From Verrucomicrobiota bacterium (GTDB lineage: Bacteria; Verrucomicrobiota; Verrucomicrobiia; Opitutales; Opitutaceae), in contig JAUWBD010000005.1 in assembly GCA_030605125.1 (NCBI GenBank), positions 1 to 57,483 of the forward strand: a DNA stretch of 57,483 nt, given 5' to 3'. This document shows positions 36,478-45,263 of this stretch, in pieces (the first letter of the stretch is position 1; every line of letters starts with the position of its first letter). The translations under genes and the position numbers were made by a program. A model generated the notes under the pieces. It made no database searches and was not told the origin of the DNA. It saw only the letters and a program-made list of their open reading frames with translations.

Positions 36478-37101
36478 ATGAAACGCGTGTTCGACCTGAT
36501 CCTTGTTCTCCTCAGCCTGCCGCTTTGGGGACCGTTGCTGCTGGTCATCGCGCTGCTCGTCCGGGTGAAGCTCGGGGCGCCCGTGTTTTTTCGGCAGCGG
36601 CGGCCCGGGCTCCACGGGCGGATTTTTGAGCTGATCAAATTTCGATCAATGCGAGACGCCTCGGACGCGCAGGGGCGGCCGCTGCCCGACACGGAGCGGC
36701 TCACGCCCTTCGGCCGGGTCTTGCGGGCCTCCTCGCTCGATGAGTTGCCCGAGCTCTGGAACGTGCTCCGGGGCGACATGAGCCTCGTGGGGCCGCGCCC
36801 TCTGCTGGTCGAGTATCTGCCGCGCTACACGCCGGAGCAGGCGCGGCGGCACGAGGTGCGCCCGGGGCTCACGGGTCTGGCCCAGGTGAAGGGGCGCAAC
36901 GCCTTGTCGTGGGAGGACAGATTTCGCTGGGACGTGCATTATGTGGACAACCGAAGCCTTTGGCTCGACGTCCGCATCATCGCGATGACCCTGCTCAAGG
37001 TCCTGCGCCGCGACGGCATCAGCGCCGCCGGCGAGGCCACCATGCCCGAGTTTCGCCCGGCGGCCTCCGATTCCAGCTCCACTTCCACCACACCCACATG
37101 A
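36478..37101 (+). CDS. Bacterial sugar transferase (PglC-like phosphoglycosyltransferase)
   Basis: 207 aa from ATG 36478 (MKRVFDLILVLLSLPLWGP). One re-entrant N-terminal hydrophobic helix is followed by PVFFRQRRPGLHGRIFELIKFRSMRD, LRASSLDELPELWNVLRGDMSLVGPRPLL, with the catalytic Asp-Glu pair in SLDELPE, and RPGLTGLAQVKGRN. This is the short monotopic form used by PglC to move a diNAc-bacillosamine-type phosphosugar to undecaprenyl phosphate. Its stop overlaps the next start (ATGA). Confidence 0.92.
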   Translation: MKRVFDLILVLLSLPLWGPLLLVIALLVRVKLGAPVFFRQRRPGLHGRIFELIKFRSMRDASDAQGRPLPDTERLTPFGRVLRASSLDELPELWNVLRGDMSLVGPRPLLVEYLPRYTPEQARRHEVRPGLTGLAQVKGRNALSWEDRFRWDVHYVDNRSLWLDVRIIAMTLLKVLRRDGISAAGEATMPEFRPAASDSSSTSTTPT

Positions 37102-38969
37102 AAGCTTCGGTCTTTAGCGCCGCCAGCAACCAGCGCGCGCTCCTCGTCGGTCTCCTTTACACCTTGATCCTGTGTGGATCGCACTGGGCTTCTTGGGAAC
37201 TCCGCTTCGACTTTGCGGTGCCGGAGAATCTCCAGACGGAGCGGCTGGGCTCCCTGCTTCCCCTCGTGGCGGTGAAGCTACTCCTCCTCGTCGTGTTACG
37301 GCAGTTTTCCTCGATGCTCACCTACTTCAGCCTGCCCGATTTGCTGCGGGTGGTGCTGGCGATGAGCACGGCTTCCTTTGGCGCCTTTCTCTTCGGCGTG
37401 TTTGCCCGGAGCGAGTTCACCCTCCCGCGCGGTGTCTTGCTGATCGACCTCATGTTGTCGGTCGCGGCGATCTGCACCTTCCGGCTCGCGCTTCGTGTGC
37501 TGCGCGAGCAGCGCACCGGGCCGACGGCCAAGGCGCGGTCGCGCAAGCGCGTGGCCATCGTGGGCGCGGGCAATGTCGGCGCGAGCCTCGCGCGCGAGTG
37601 CGCCAGCGGGCGCGCCCGCGGGCTGCAGCCAGTCGTCTTCATGGACGACGATCCGCAGAAGCGCGGCGGCTTCGTGCACGGCCTCCGCGTGGCGGGCCGG
37701 CCCGACGAGGTGGAGGCGATCCGTGAGCGATATCGTTTCGATCATGTGATCCTGGCCATCCCCGGCGCGTCCGAGAAGCGGGTGCGCGAGATCATCACGC
37801 TCATGGCGGCTCAGGGCCTCGCGGTGGACACCGTGCCCTCGATCGACGATCTCACCTCCGGTCGGGTGAAGGTGAGCAAGATCCGCCCCGTGGACGTGGA
37901 GGACCTGCTGGGGCGCGAGGCGGTGCAGCTCGACAGCGAAGGCATCGCGGCCTCGGTGAAGGACCACGTGGTCATGGTGACGGGTGCGGGAGGCAGCATC
38001 GGCGCCGAGCTCTGCCGGCAGATCGCTGTCTGCAACCCCTCGCGCCTGCTGCTCGTCGAGCAGAGCGAGGCGGCGCTTTTCGTGATCGAGCAGGAACTCG
38101 TCGGCGCGGGCTTCGGCGGGATCATCCAGCCGGTGGTGGCGGACATCCTTGATCGTCCGCGCATCCGGCAGGTGCTCGAGCGCTACAAGCCCGCGCGCAT
38201 CTTTCACGCCGCCGCGCACAAGCACGTGTTTCTCATGGAGCGCCAGCCGGCCGAGGCGGTGAAGAACAACTCGCTCGGCACCCTGGCCTTGGCCGAGGAG
38301 GCCGTGGCCCATGGCGTGCAGACCTTCGTCTTCATCTCCACCGACAAGGCGATCAACCCCACCAGCGTGATGGGCGCCTCGAAGCGCCTCGCGGAGCTGG
38401 CCCTGCGCCAGCTCCACGTCTCGGGGCAGGCCGGCCGCACCCGCATGATGGCGGTGCGCTTCGGCAACGTGCTCGGATCCTCGGGCAGCGTGGTGCCGAT
38501 CTTCAAACGGCAGATCGCCGAGGGCGGTCCGGTGACGGTGACGCATCCGGAGGTGACGCGCTACTTCATGACGATTCCCGAGGCGGTGGGGCTCGTGCTC
38601 CAGGCGAGCGTGCTCGGCGAGGGCGGCGAGATCTTCGTTCTCGACATGGGCAACCCGGTGAAGATCGCCGATCTCGCGCGGCAGATGATCCAGTTGTCCG
38701 GTCTGGAGCCCGACGTGGACATCGAGATCAAGTTCACCGGCCTGAAGCCGGGCGAGAAGCTCTACGAGGAACTGCAGCACCACACGGAGTCGCACGTGCC
38801 GACGACGCATCCCCGGATTCGGAAATTTGTGGCCTCCTCGGAATCCACGCTGGGCGGCGTGCACGAGGCCTTGGTGGGCTCGGTGCCGAAGCTCCACACG
38901 TGGGAGCCCAACGACATCAAGAGCTGGTTGAACCAGCAGATTCCGGAATACACCCCCTACGTCGAGTAG
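37098..38969 (+). CDS. PglF/WbpM/CapD-like nucleotide-sugar 4,6-dehydratase
   Basis: 623 aa, coupled to the PglC-like gene. Four N-terminal membrane helices (about residues 10-135) are followed by a first Rossmann-like part (RVAIVGAGNVGASLAREC) and a second at about residue 290 (VMVTGAGGSIGAELCRQIA). FISTDKAINPTSVMGASKR shows the Met-x3-Lys that replaces Tyr in this dehydratase branch. PLP-independent C4,C6 dehydration of UDP-GlcNAc is the first step to bacillosamine or related sugars; product goes to the PglE-like enzyme. Confidence 0.93.
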   Translation: MKASVFSAASNQRALLVGLLYTLILCGSHWASWELRFDFAVPENLQTERLGSLLPLVAVKLLLLVVLRQFSSMLTYFSLPDLLRVVLAMSTASFGAFLFGVFARSEFTLPRGVLLIDLMLSVAAICTFRLALRVLREQRTGPTAKARSRKRVAIVGAGNVGASLARECASGRARGLQPVVFMDDDPQKRGGFVHGLRVAGRPDEVEAIRERYRFDHVILAIPGASEKRVREIITLMAAQGLAVDTVPSIDDLTSGRVKVSKIRPVDVEDLLGREAVQLDSEGIAASVKDHVVMVTGAGGSIGAELCRQIAVCNPSRLLLVEQSEAALFVIEQELVGAGFGGIIQPVVADILDRPRIRQVLERYKPARIFHAAAHKHVFLMERQPAEAVKNNSLGTLALAEEAVAHGVQTFVFISTDKAINPTSVMGASKRLAELALRQLHVSGQAGRTRMMAVRFGNVLGSSGSVVPIFKRQIAEGGPVTVTHPEVTRYFMTIPEAVGLVLQASVLGEGGEIFVLDMGNPVKIADLARQMIQLSGLEPDVDIEIKFTGLKPGEKLYEELQHHTESHVPTTHPRIRKFVASSESTLGGVHEALVGSVPKLHTWEPNDIKSWLNQQIPEYTPYVE

Positions 38970-38988
38970 CCGGCGTGGGAGCGGTGGC

Positions 38989-39050
38989 GCCGCAGGCGCT
39001 TTGGAGTGCGAAGCCTCGGCTTCGCTTTCGACGGCGAGCCTCGGCGCGCC
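38989..39050. repeat. Two-hairpin palindromic repeat, copy 7
   Basis: Almost identical to copy 1 (GCCGCAGGCGCTTTGGAGTG, then GCGAAGCCTCGGCTTCGC, spacer TTTCGAC, then GGCGAGCCTCGGCGCGCC) and likewise placed just after a stop codon. Confidence 0.9.
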
Positions 39051-39149
39051 CGCGGTTTAAACCCGGATCGGCACGGATTCGGGAGTTTAACCATAACGCA
39101 GAGGTTCACGGTTTACGTCAGTGCGAGGGCGCGCTCGATTTTACCCGTC

Positions 39150-39938
39150 ATGCCCACACCCGCGTCCACCTCGGTCGCTTCGCCCGCCGCCTCCGCCACG
39201 CGGCGCATCTTGGGAGTGGAGTTTTTCGTGGGGACGATCGAGGAGGCGACGGAACGGGCGCTCGCGGGCGGGCTGGTGGTGGCGCCTTCCGCCCCGGGGC
39301 TGGCGGTGGATTTGTTGCGCTCCGAGGCGTATCGGGAAGCGCTGACCACGGCCGATCTCGCGATCACCGATTCCGGCTACATGGTGCTGCTTTGGCGGGC
39401 GATCACGGGCGAGCGGCTGCCGCGGCACTCGGGCCTGAAACTCATCCGCGCGGTGCTGGCCCGTGAGGAGTTGAAGGCGTCGGGCGCGATTTTTTGGGTG
39501 ATGCCGTCTGAGCAGGAGTCGGCGCGAAACCTCGCCTGGCTGCGCGCGCAGGGTTTCGCGGTGAGCGAAGCCGACACCTATGTGGCGCCGCATTATCCGC
39601 CGGGGCCGATCTGTGACGCGGCCTTGCTGGCGCGGCTCGCGGCGCGTCGCCCTCGCGTGGTCATGCTCGCGATCGGCGGCGGCGTGCAGGAGCGGCTCGG
39701 CCTCGGCCTTCGGGCGCGGCTGGGCTATCGACCAGGCATCCTGTGCCTCGGGGCCGCCATCGCCTTCCTCACCGGGGGGCAGGCGAACATACCGCCTTGG
39801 GCGGATCGGCTGATGCTGGGCTGGTTGCTGCGTCTCCTTTCCGGTCCGCGAAAATTCTGGCGGCGCTATTGGGACGCGATCCCGCTCGCCCGCATCCTCT
39901 GGCGCCACCGCGATCGGTTGCCCGAATTACGCGGCTAG
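39150..39938 (+). CDS. WecG/TagA/CpsF-family glycosyltransferase
   Basis: 262 aa from ATG 39150. After an Ala/Ser-rich start, RRILGVEFFVGTIEEATERAL, TADLAITDSGYMVLLWRAITGERLPRHSG, IFWVMPSE, and RPRVVMLAIGGGVQERLGLGLRARL match the family, whose conserved Asp is in the ITDSG-like loop. Members add ManNAc or another sugar to the lipid-linked HexNAc, that is, the second sugar after initiation. A transferase right after the initiating genes fits that role. Confidence 0.85.
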   Translation: MPTPASTSVASPAASATRRILGVEFFVGTIEEATERALAGGLVVAPSAPGLAVDLLRSEAYREALTTADLAITDSGYMVLLWRAITGERLPRHSGLKLIRAVLAREELKASGAIFWVMPSEQESARNLAWLRAQGFAVSEADTYVAPHYPPGPICDAALLARLAARRPRVVMLAIGGGVQERLGLGLRARLGYRPGILCLGAAIAFLTGGQANIPPWADRLMLGWLLRLLSGPRKFWRRYWDAIPLARILWRHRDRLPELRG

Positions 39939-40355
39939 AGCGGATCGGTGCGCTCTAAAATTTTGGACCACAGAAACCCGTGGTTGGTTTGGCCTGCGTT
40001 TTTGGGTTCAGACTTTGAACCGCGGATGGCGCGAATGGTCGCGGATAATACCGATGGCTGTGAAGAACCAGACCTTTGGAAGTCTGAAATTTGACCACAG
40101 ATCGCACAGCGAAGAACGGGCCGAACAACGCAGAGCCTGATCCTGAACTCGGTTTGTTCTACCGACGGCTGTAAAGAACTAGGCTTTTAAAGCCGGAATT
40201 TAACCACAGATGGCACAGATATCACGGATAAGAAGCAGGACGTTCCCCAGTCATTATCCGCGCCCATCCGCGTGATCCGCGGTTAAAGTCCTGCCTTTGC
40301 CCCATCTGTGTCCATCCGTGTAATCTGTGGTTAAAGTCTGATCTCACGCGGGGGC
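39939..40355. other. Intergenic region with nested inverted repeats
   Basis: No gene supported. Holds 'accgcggatggcgcgaatgg' (40013-40049) facing its complement at 40252-40287, and 'aaccacagatggcacagat' (40199-40231) facing 40303-40336, plus single half-copies near 39964 and 40089. Confidence 0.7.
40013..40336. repeat. Nested 'accacagat / atctgtggt' inverted repeats
   Basis: Two interlocking imperfect inverted pairs (40013-40049 with 40252-40287; 40199-40231 with 40303-40336). Arms share the pattern TT(A/G)ACC(A/G)C(A/G)GAT and its complement. Likely small dispersed repeats rather than regulatory sites. Confidence 0.7.
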
Positions 40356-41435
40356 CTAGGGCGTGAGGCGGCGGGCGGCGGCCTGGGCGCGGAGGCAGAG
40401 TTCGGCGGCCTTGAAGACGTGGCGCTGCGTCATCGCTTTTTCGGTGCGGTTGAGGCTGTCGAGGATCAGCTCGCCAAAGTAGCGGAAACCCACCTTGCCG
40501 GCGACGTGGATGTGGTGTTCGCCGGTGTCGTCCACCAAGTAAACGTGGTCGCCCGTCTTCTCGCGGCCCACCTCGACGTATTTGCGCAGCTCGATGTAGC
40601 CCTTGGTGCCGAGGATCGTCATGCGGCCGTCGCCCCAGGTGCTCAGGCCCTTGGGCGTGAGCCAGTCCACGCGGATGTAGTTGGTCGCGCCGTTGTCGCC
40701 GACGAGGTTGGCCTCGCCGAAATCCTCGAGCTCGGGATACTCGGGGTTGGCGTAGTTGCCGACGGCGGCGTTGGTCACGGTGGCATCGGTCGCGCCGGTG
40801 AAGGTGAGGAATTGCTCAAACTGGTGGCTGCCGATGTCGCAGAGGATGCCGCCGTATTGCTCCTTCTTGAAAAACCAGTCGGGACGCGAGGGGGCGTTGA
40901 GGCGGTGCGGGCCGAAGCCGATCACCTGGACAACCTTGCCGATCGCGCCCTGTTGCACGAGGTCGGTGGCATACATGGCCGACTCGACGTGGAGGCGTTC
41001 GCTGAAATAGCAGGCGTATTTGCGGCCGGTGCGGGCGACGACCGCCTTGGCCTGATCGAGCTGGTCGAGCGTGGTGAAGGGCGTCTTGTCGGTGAAGTAA
41101 TCCTTGCCGGCCTCCATGACTTGGCAGCCGAGGGGGCCGCGGAGATTCGGGATGGCGGCGGCGGCGACGAGCTTCACCTCGGCGTCCTCGAGGATCTGGT
41201 CGAGCGAGCGGGCGACCTTGGCGCCGGGATAGCGGGCGGCCATGGCCTCGGCCTTGGCGGTGTCGGCGTCGAAGATCCACTTGAGCACACCGCCGGCCTC
41301 GGTGAGGCCGTTGCACTGGCCGTTGATGTGGCCGTGGTCGAGATTGGTGGCGGCGAAGACGAATTCGCCGGGTTTCACCACGGGCTGCGGTTTGCCCTGC
41401 GGGGCGTAGTTCATGCCGTCGGATTTCTGGCTCAT
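40356..41435 (-). CDS. Gfo/Idh/MocA-family oxidoreductase
   Basis: 359 aa from ATG 41435 (MSQKSDGMNY); a longer frame upstream has no support. The N-terminal NAD(P) domain reads EFVFAATNLDHGHINGQ rather than the usual GxGxxG, then WIFDADTAKAEAMAARYPGAK. At the EKP site the sequence is FTDKTPFTT. The C-terminal part has ICDIGSHQFEQFLTFTG with the conserved Asp/His pair, and MTILGTKGYIELRKY. These enzymes oxidise or epimerise sugars and inositols, so it fits carbohydrate catabolism. Confidence 0.85.
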   Translation of the reverse strand: MSQKSDGMNYAPQGKPQPVVKPGEFVFAATNLDHGHINGQCNGLTEAGGVLKWIFDADTAKAEAMAARYPGAKVARSLDQILEDAEVKLVAAAAIPNLRGPLGCQVMEAGKDYFTDKTPFTTLDQLDQAKAVVARTGRKYACYFSERLHVESAMYATDLVQQGAIGKVVQVIGFGPHRLNAPSRPDWFFKKEQYGGILCDIGSHQFEQFLTFTGATDATVTNAAVGNYANPEYPELEDFGEANLVGDNGATNYIRVDWLTPKGLSTWGDGRMTILGTKGYIELRKYVEVGREKTGDHVYLVDDTGEHHIHVAGKVGFRYFGELILDSLNRTEKAMTQRHVFKAAELCLRAQAAARRLTP

Positions 41436-41605
41436 GGCGGAGGATGGGTCGAAGGGAAGGGGGCGGAAGGTGAAAACCGCACACTGGGGCGACCCAGGAG
41501 CGCGGCTAAGGGCCTGAAACTGCAAACAGTTTCCGCGGCGCCTGTGGCGCCTGCGGCGCCAGTTGAAGAGGGAAGCTGAAGTTTAAGAGCTATTCCGTTC
41601 GGACT

Positions 41606-41707
41606 TTTTAACGCGAAGACCGCCAAGGTCCGCGAAGAGCAAACCGAGTTCATGGAATCGAGGCTTTGCGTTCTTCGGTCCGTTCTTCGCGTCTTCGCGC
41701 TAAAATC
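41606..41707. repeat. 102-bp direct repeat, first copy
   Basis: Starts TTTTAACGCGAAGAC and ends GTCTTCGCGCTAAAATC, so its ends are inverted repeats (14 of 15 match). The second copy at 41918-42019 differs at two positions only. Confidence 0.92.
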
Positions 41708-41865
41708 TTAACTGTCTATGCTTTCGTGGGTTAGAAGACTGTCGCTTCGCTCGAAACGTAGTCCCTTGTTGATCGCCCGATTCTTCGCGGTTCTTCGTGA
41801 GCTTCGCGGTTAAAATCTGCATCCGTGTCCATCCGTGCCATCCGTGGTTCAACGGAACCGGCAGG

Positions 41866-41917
41866 CGGCGCGCCGAGGCTCGCCGTCGAAAGCGAAGCCG
41901 AGGCTTCGCACTCCAAA
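41866..41917. repeat. Two-hairpin palindromic repeat, copy 8 (reverse orientation)
   Basis: GGCGCGCCGAGGCTCGCC, spacer GTCGAAA, GCGAAGCCGAGGCTTCGC, ACTCCAAA; sits directly against the second 102-bp repeat. Confidence 0.9.
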
Positions 41918-42019
41918 TTTTAACGCGAAGACCGCCAAGGTCCGCGAAGAGCAAACCGAGTTCAGGGAATCGAGGCTTTGCGTTCTTCGGTCTGTTCTTC
42001 GCGTCTTCGCGCTAAAATC
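41918..42019. repeat. 102-bp direct repeat, second copy
   Basis: Two substitutions relative to 41606-41707 (T to G in the ATGGAATC segment, C to T in the GGTCCGTTC segment). The same inverted ends are present. Confidence 0.92.
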
Positions 42020-42148
42020 CAAGAGCTTTGGCGTGTTTTGGGACAGCCGTGGGCAAACATCCGCGCCGGTCTGCCCTTCGTGGTTCTTCGCGTCCTTCGC
42101 GGTTAAAAATCCAAACCGGTGACGCTATTCGCGGATGGGGCCGGCGCC

Positions 42149-44209
42149 TCAGGCCACGATGGCGATGCCGTTGGGCTCCAGCTCGAGCAACTCGTCCGCG
42201 CTCAAGGCGCGGTCCGCCAAAAGCTCGCGGCGCGCGTTGGCGGGCGGCGGGATGCGCACCGCCTCGTCGCGGTGGTTGATGAGCACGCGCAGCAGGCGGC
42301 CGTCGGCGTGCACGCGCTCCACCACCTCCACGCCGGGCGTGGTCGAGATCGGCGCGGGCAGCGCTCCGAGGCGGGCGAGCAGCGGCATCAGCGCGGCCTC
42401 GGTGAATTCGCGCGTGAGGTAGGCGCCGACGTAGAGCACCTGGCCGCGGCCGAGGGCCCGGCGGGTGATGGCGGGCGAGCCGGCGAGGTGGCGCGTGGTC
42501 CAGCGCGCGACAACCTCCGTGCCCGCGGCGGCGTCGGGCACGAGTTGCTCATACCACAGGGTGGTCGGCGTATCCGTATCGACTCCGTCGATACGCAAGG
42601 CGAGCGGGCGGCGCTCGGGTTTGTTCTGGCGGCCGTATTCCTCGACGCTCGCGCCTACCAGGCCGCGCAAGCAGCCAGGGAGCGTGTCGGGGACGACGTT
42701 GCTGCGCAGATCTCGGCAGGCCGTGCGCGCGCCGACGACGAGCGTGCCGCCCTCGTGGACAAACTTTTCCAGGGCCGGCACCCAGGCGGGGTCGAAGATC
42801 GCGAAGTGGGGGACGACGTAGAGCTTGAGGCCCGCGAGCGAGTCGGCGGGGTGCACGACGCCGACGGCGTGGCCGGCGCGGAAGAAGGCCCCGTGGACGA
42901 CCTCGGCCATGTTCTTGGGCGAAGGCAGGCCGTGGGAGATGGGCTCGTGCCCGTGCTGCACGGCGAAATCGGCGCCGGCCACGCCGACGGCGATGCGCAC
43001 GGTGGAGCCGAGCAGCTCGCGACCCACGCGGGCGAGCTCGGCGCCGAGCCGCGCGGCTTCGCGGTAGCGGCGGCGGGGCACGTTGTCGTGGTCGAGGATG
43101 CCTTCCCAATACTCCTCGGCGCCGAAGCGGCAGGAGCGTTCGCGGAAAAAGAGCAGGCCGTCGGCGCCGCGGGCGATGCTGGTCCAGGCCATGCGGCGCA
43201 TCTCTCCCGGCTCGGGCTTGTCGTGGAAATAGTTGCCCTGGCCGCCCGCGCCGGACTGCTGCTCGAGGATGAGGAAGTGGCCGGAGTAGGCGCGGGTATG
43301 GTCGAGGTTGAAGGCGTGGCCGTCGGCGCGGGTGAGCGGATCGTAGTCGAAGAGCGGATACGAATCGTAGCCGAGGAAATCGAGGTCGCGGGTGAATTCT
43401 CCGCGGAAATCGATGGAGCCGAAGCATCCGTTGTGGGTGACGAACCAGCGGGGCTGGGCGGCGCGGAGGATCTCCACCTGATCGCGCTGGAAGGCGGTGA
43501 CGCCGTCGGAGAGGAAGCGCTGGTAATCGAGCCAGTGGGCGGGGTTGGCGTAGGTGGGGCGCCAGTTGCGGGGGAGCACGACGTCCTCGAAGCGCTCGTA
43601 GGTGTTGGCCCAGAAGGCGGTGCCCCAGGCGCGGTTCAGCGAGGCGATGTCGCCCCCGAAGCGGGCGCGCAGCCAGGCGTGCCAGGCGGTCTCGGTGGCG
43701 GCGTTGTAATCCTCGCGGAAGTGGCAGTGGAACTCGTTGTCGGTCTGCCAGCCGATGACGTGCGGGTTGTCGCGGTAGTGCTCCGCCATGGCGCGAGTGA
43801 TCTTGCGGGAGTAGTCGCGGAAGATCGGGCTGAAGTGGCTGGCGTGCTGGCGCGAGCCGTGTTCCTGGCGGCGGCCGTCGGCGTCGATGCGGAGGACTTC
43901 TGGGTGGTCGCGGGTGAGCCAGCGCGGCGGGGTGGCGGTGGGCGTGCAGAGGATGGTGCGGATGCCGACCGCGCCCATGCGGGCGATGGTCTCGTCGAAG
44001 AGCGAGAAATCAAAGACGCCCTCGCGCGGCTCGAGGACGTCCCAGGCGAACTCGGCCATGCGGATCACGTTCCAGCCGGCGGCGCGAAAGAGCGCGGGGT
44101 CGCCGGCGCGCGTGGCGGCATCCCAGTGCTCGGGGTAGTAGGGCGAGCCGTAGAGAAACTCGCGCAGCGGGGTGGGGCGACGGTGGGAGAGGGGAGCGGA
44201 GGCGGACAT
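42149..44209 (-). CDS. GH42 beta-galactosidase
   Basis: 686 aa from ATG 44209 (MSASAPLSHRRPTPLREFLYGSPYYPEHW); the open frame begins earlier without support. GWQTDNEFHCHF carries the acid/base Glu159 and HFLILEQQSGAGG the nucleophile Glu316, both standard for GH42, and the trimerisation and beta-sandwich domains follow. No signal peptide, so it probably acts in the cytoplasm on imported galactosides or arabinogalacto-oligosaccharides. It diverges from the AraC-type regulator gene at 44331, its likely controller. Confidence 0.93.
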   Translation of the reverse strand: MSASAPLSHRRPTPLREFLYGSPYYPEHWDAATRAGDPALFRAAGWNVIRMAEFAWDVLEPREGVFDFSLFDETIARMGAVGIRTILCTPTATPPRWLTRDHPEVLRIDADGRRQEHGSRQHASHFSPIFRDYSRKITRAMAEHYRDNPHVIGWQTDNEFHCHFREDYNAATETAWHAWLRARFGGDIASLNRAWGTAFWANTYERFEDVVLPRNWRPTYANPAHWLDYQRFLSDGVTAFQRDQVEILRAAQPRWFVTHNGCFGSIDFRGEFTRDLDFLGYDSYPLFDYDPLTRADGHAFNLDHTRAYSGHFLILEQQSGAGGQGNYFHDKPEPGEMRRMAWTSIARGADGLLFFRERSCRFGAEEYWEGILDHDNVPRRRYREAARLGAELARVGRELLGSTVRIAVGVAGADFAVQHGHEPISHGLPSPKNMAEVVHGAFFRAGHAVGVVHPADSLAGLKLYVVPHFAIFDPAWVPALEKFVHEGGTLVVGARTACRDLRSNVVPDTLPGCLRGLVGASVEEYGRQNKPERRPLALRIDGVDTDTPTTLWYEQLVPDAAAGTEVVARWTTRHLAGSPAITRRALGRGQVLYVGAYLTREFTEAALMPLLARLGALPAPISTTPGVEVVERVHADGRLLRVLINHRDEAVRIPPPANARRELLADRALSADELLELEPNGIAIVA

Positions 44210-44330
44210 GGGGAGGGCGGGGATAAGGGAGTGAGGGAATGAGGGAGTGGGGGAGTGAGGGCGGAGTTGATGGATATGCCTGGAGCTTTGGCTGGCGGCG
44301 GGAGGCGGCGAGAGATAGGAGTTGATCGGG

Positions 44331-45221
44331 ATGCCCAAACGATTGACGAAAATGACCGATCCGACGCGGCACCGCCTGTGGGCGGAGCTGAGGGGGGATT
44401 CGCGGTTGGAGTCGCTGCGCTTCGGCGCGTTGGGCTGGGTGCCCCGCAAGGCGGAGCGCGTGGTCGGCGTGCAGGACAAGTTTGCGCTTTGCGTGCTGCG
44501 GGCGGGGTCGGCGGGCACGTTTTGGGACGAGGCCGCAGGGGCGACGCGGCGGGTGCGGGGGCCGGGCGTGTTTTTCGTGCGGCCGGGGGGCGGGCAGGAC
44601 TATGGGCCGGCTGCGGATGCGGATCGTTGGCAGGAGTTTTATTGGATCGTGGAGGGGGAGCGTCCGCGCGAGTGGTTGCGGGCGGGGTGGTGGGATGAGC
44701 GGGCGTGTTTTTGGCCGGTGTCCGCGGCGCTGGCGGCGGAGGCCTGGGAGCTGTTTTGCGCCGCATCCCGTGCGCTCGAGCAGCGAGATGGCAGGGCCCT
44801 CGACCGGGCGAAGCTGGCCTTGGAGCGATGGCTGGCCGAGGGGCCTTGGGTGGCGGCGGCCAAGGACTCGCGCGCGGGGGAGTCGTCCATCGCGGGCGTG
44901 GTCGAGGCCTGGCGGCGCGATCTGGCGCGGCCCTGGTCCTTGCGCGAATGCGCGAAGGGAGCCGGCATGAGCTACACGCGCTTTCGGGCGCGTTTTGCGG
45001 AGGAGATCGGGCGGAGTCCGCACGCGCACCTCACGCGGCTGCGCCTGGAGTTGGCGAGGCGGTGGCTGCGGGCGACGGAGGAGCCGGTGAAGGCGATCGC
45101 GGTGCGCTGCGGGTTCTCCCGGGTGGAGCCGTTTATCCGGGCCTTCGCCAAGGCGCACGGCGAGACGCCCGCCCGCTGGCGCGCCGCGCAGGCGGCGAAC
45201 AGCAAAAAAGCCCGGCTGTGA
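44331..45221 (+). CDS. AraC-family transcriptional regulator
   Basis: 296 aa from ATG 44331, preceded by TAGGAG; a TTG 9 bp earlier is possible. Residues 1-165 look like an AraC cupin sensor (GVFFVRPGGGQDYGP). The C-terminal two HTH motifs are clear: WSLRECAKGAGMSYTRFRARFAEEIGRSPHAHLTRLRLELARRWL and VKAIAVRCGFSRVEPFIRAFAKAHGETPARWR. It shares a 120-bp divergent region with GH42 and likely activates it in response to a sugar. Confidence 0.9.
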   Translation: MPKRLTKMTDPTRHRLWAELRGDSRLESLRFGALGWVPRKAERVVGVQDKFALCVLRAGSAGTFWDEAAGATRRVRGPGVFFVRPGGGQDYGPAADADRWQEFYWIVEGERPREWLRAGWWDERACFWPVSAALAAEAWELFCAASRALEQRDGRALDRAKLALERWLAEGPWVAAAKDSRAGESSIAGVVEAWRRDLARPWSLRECAKGAGMSYTRFRARFAEEIGRSPHAHLTRLRLELARRWLRATEEPVKAIAVRCGFSRVEPFIRAFAKAHGETPARWRAAQAANSKKARL

Positions 45222-45230
45222 AGCCGGGCT
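45204..45230 (-). terminator. Intrinsic terminator of the prepilin-like gene
   Basis: Read on the minus strand: AGCCCGGCT-TCAC-AGCCGGGCT followed by six T. The 9-bp stem is perfect. It overlaps the 3' end and stop of the convergent AraC-type gene. Confidence 0.88.
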
Positions 45231-45263
45231 CGGGGACTGGGGGGCGAATCCACGCCGGGTCGG

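Larger units (their letters stand above)
41436..42148. other. Repeat-rich intergenic region, no supported gene
   Basis: About 710 bp filled by two 102-bp direct repeats, a two-hairpin palindrome and several 'ccatccgtg' / 'cttcgcggtt' fragments. Any open frames here follow the repeats. Confidence 0.75.

Noticed and set aside
37296-38897. 533-codon minus-strand frame opposite the PglF-like dehydratase
   Set aside because: Rich in His, Arg, Ala and Leu without motifs; the plus strand codes a clear dehydratase.
36113-42110. Possible CRISPR array from repeated short units
   Set aside because: Repeats are inverted and direct copies of irregular spacing with no unique spacers of constant size and no cas genes.
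42119-44242. A 707-codon plus-strand frame opposite GH42
   Set aside because: Antisense shadow in GC-rich DNA: Gly/Ala/Val/Glu repetitive composition, no motifs, while the minus strand gives a complete GH42 with both catalytic Glu.
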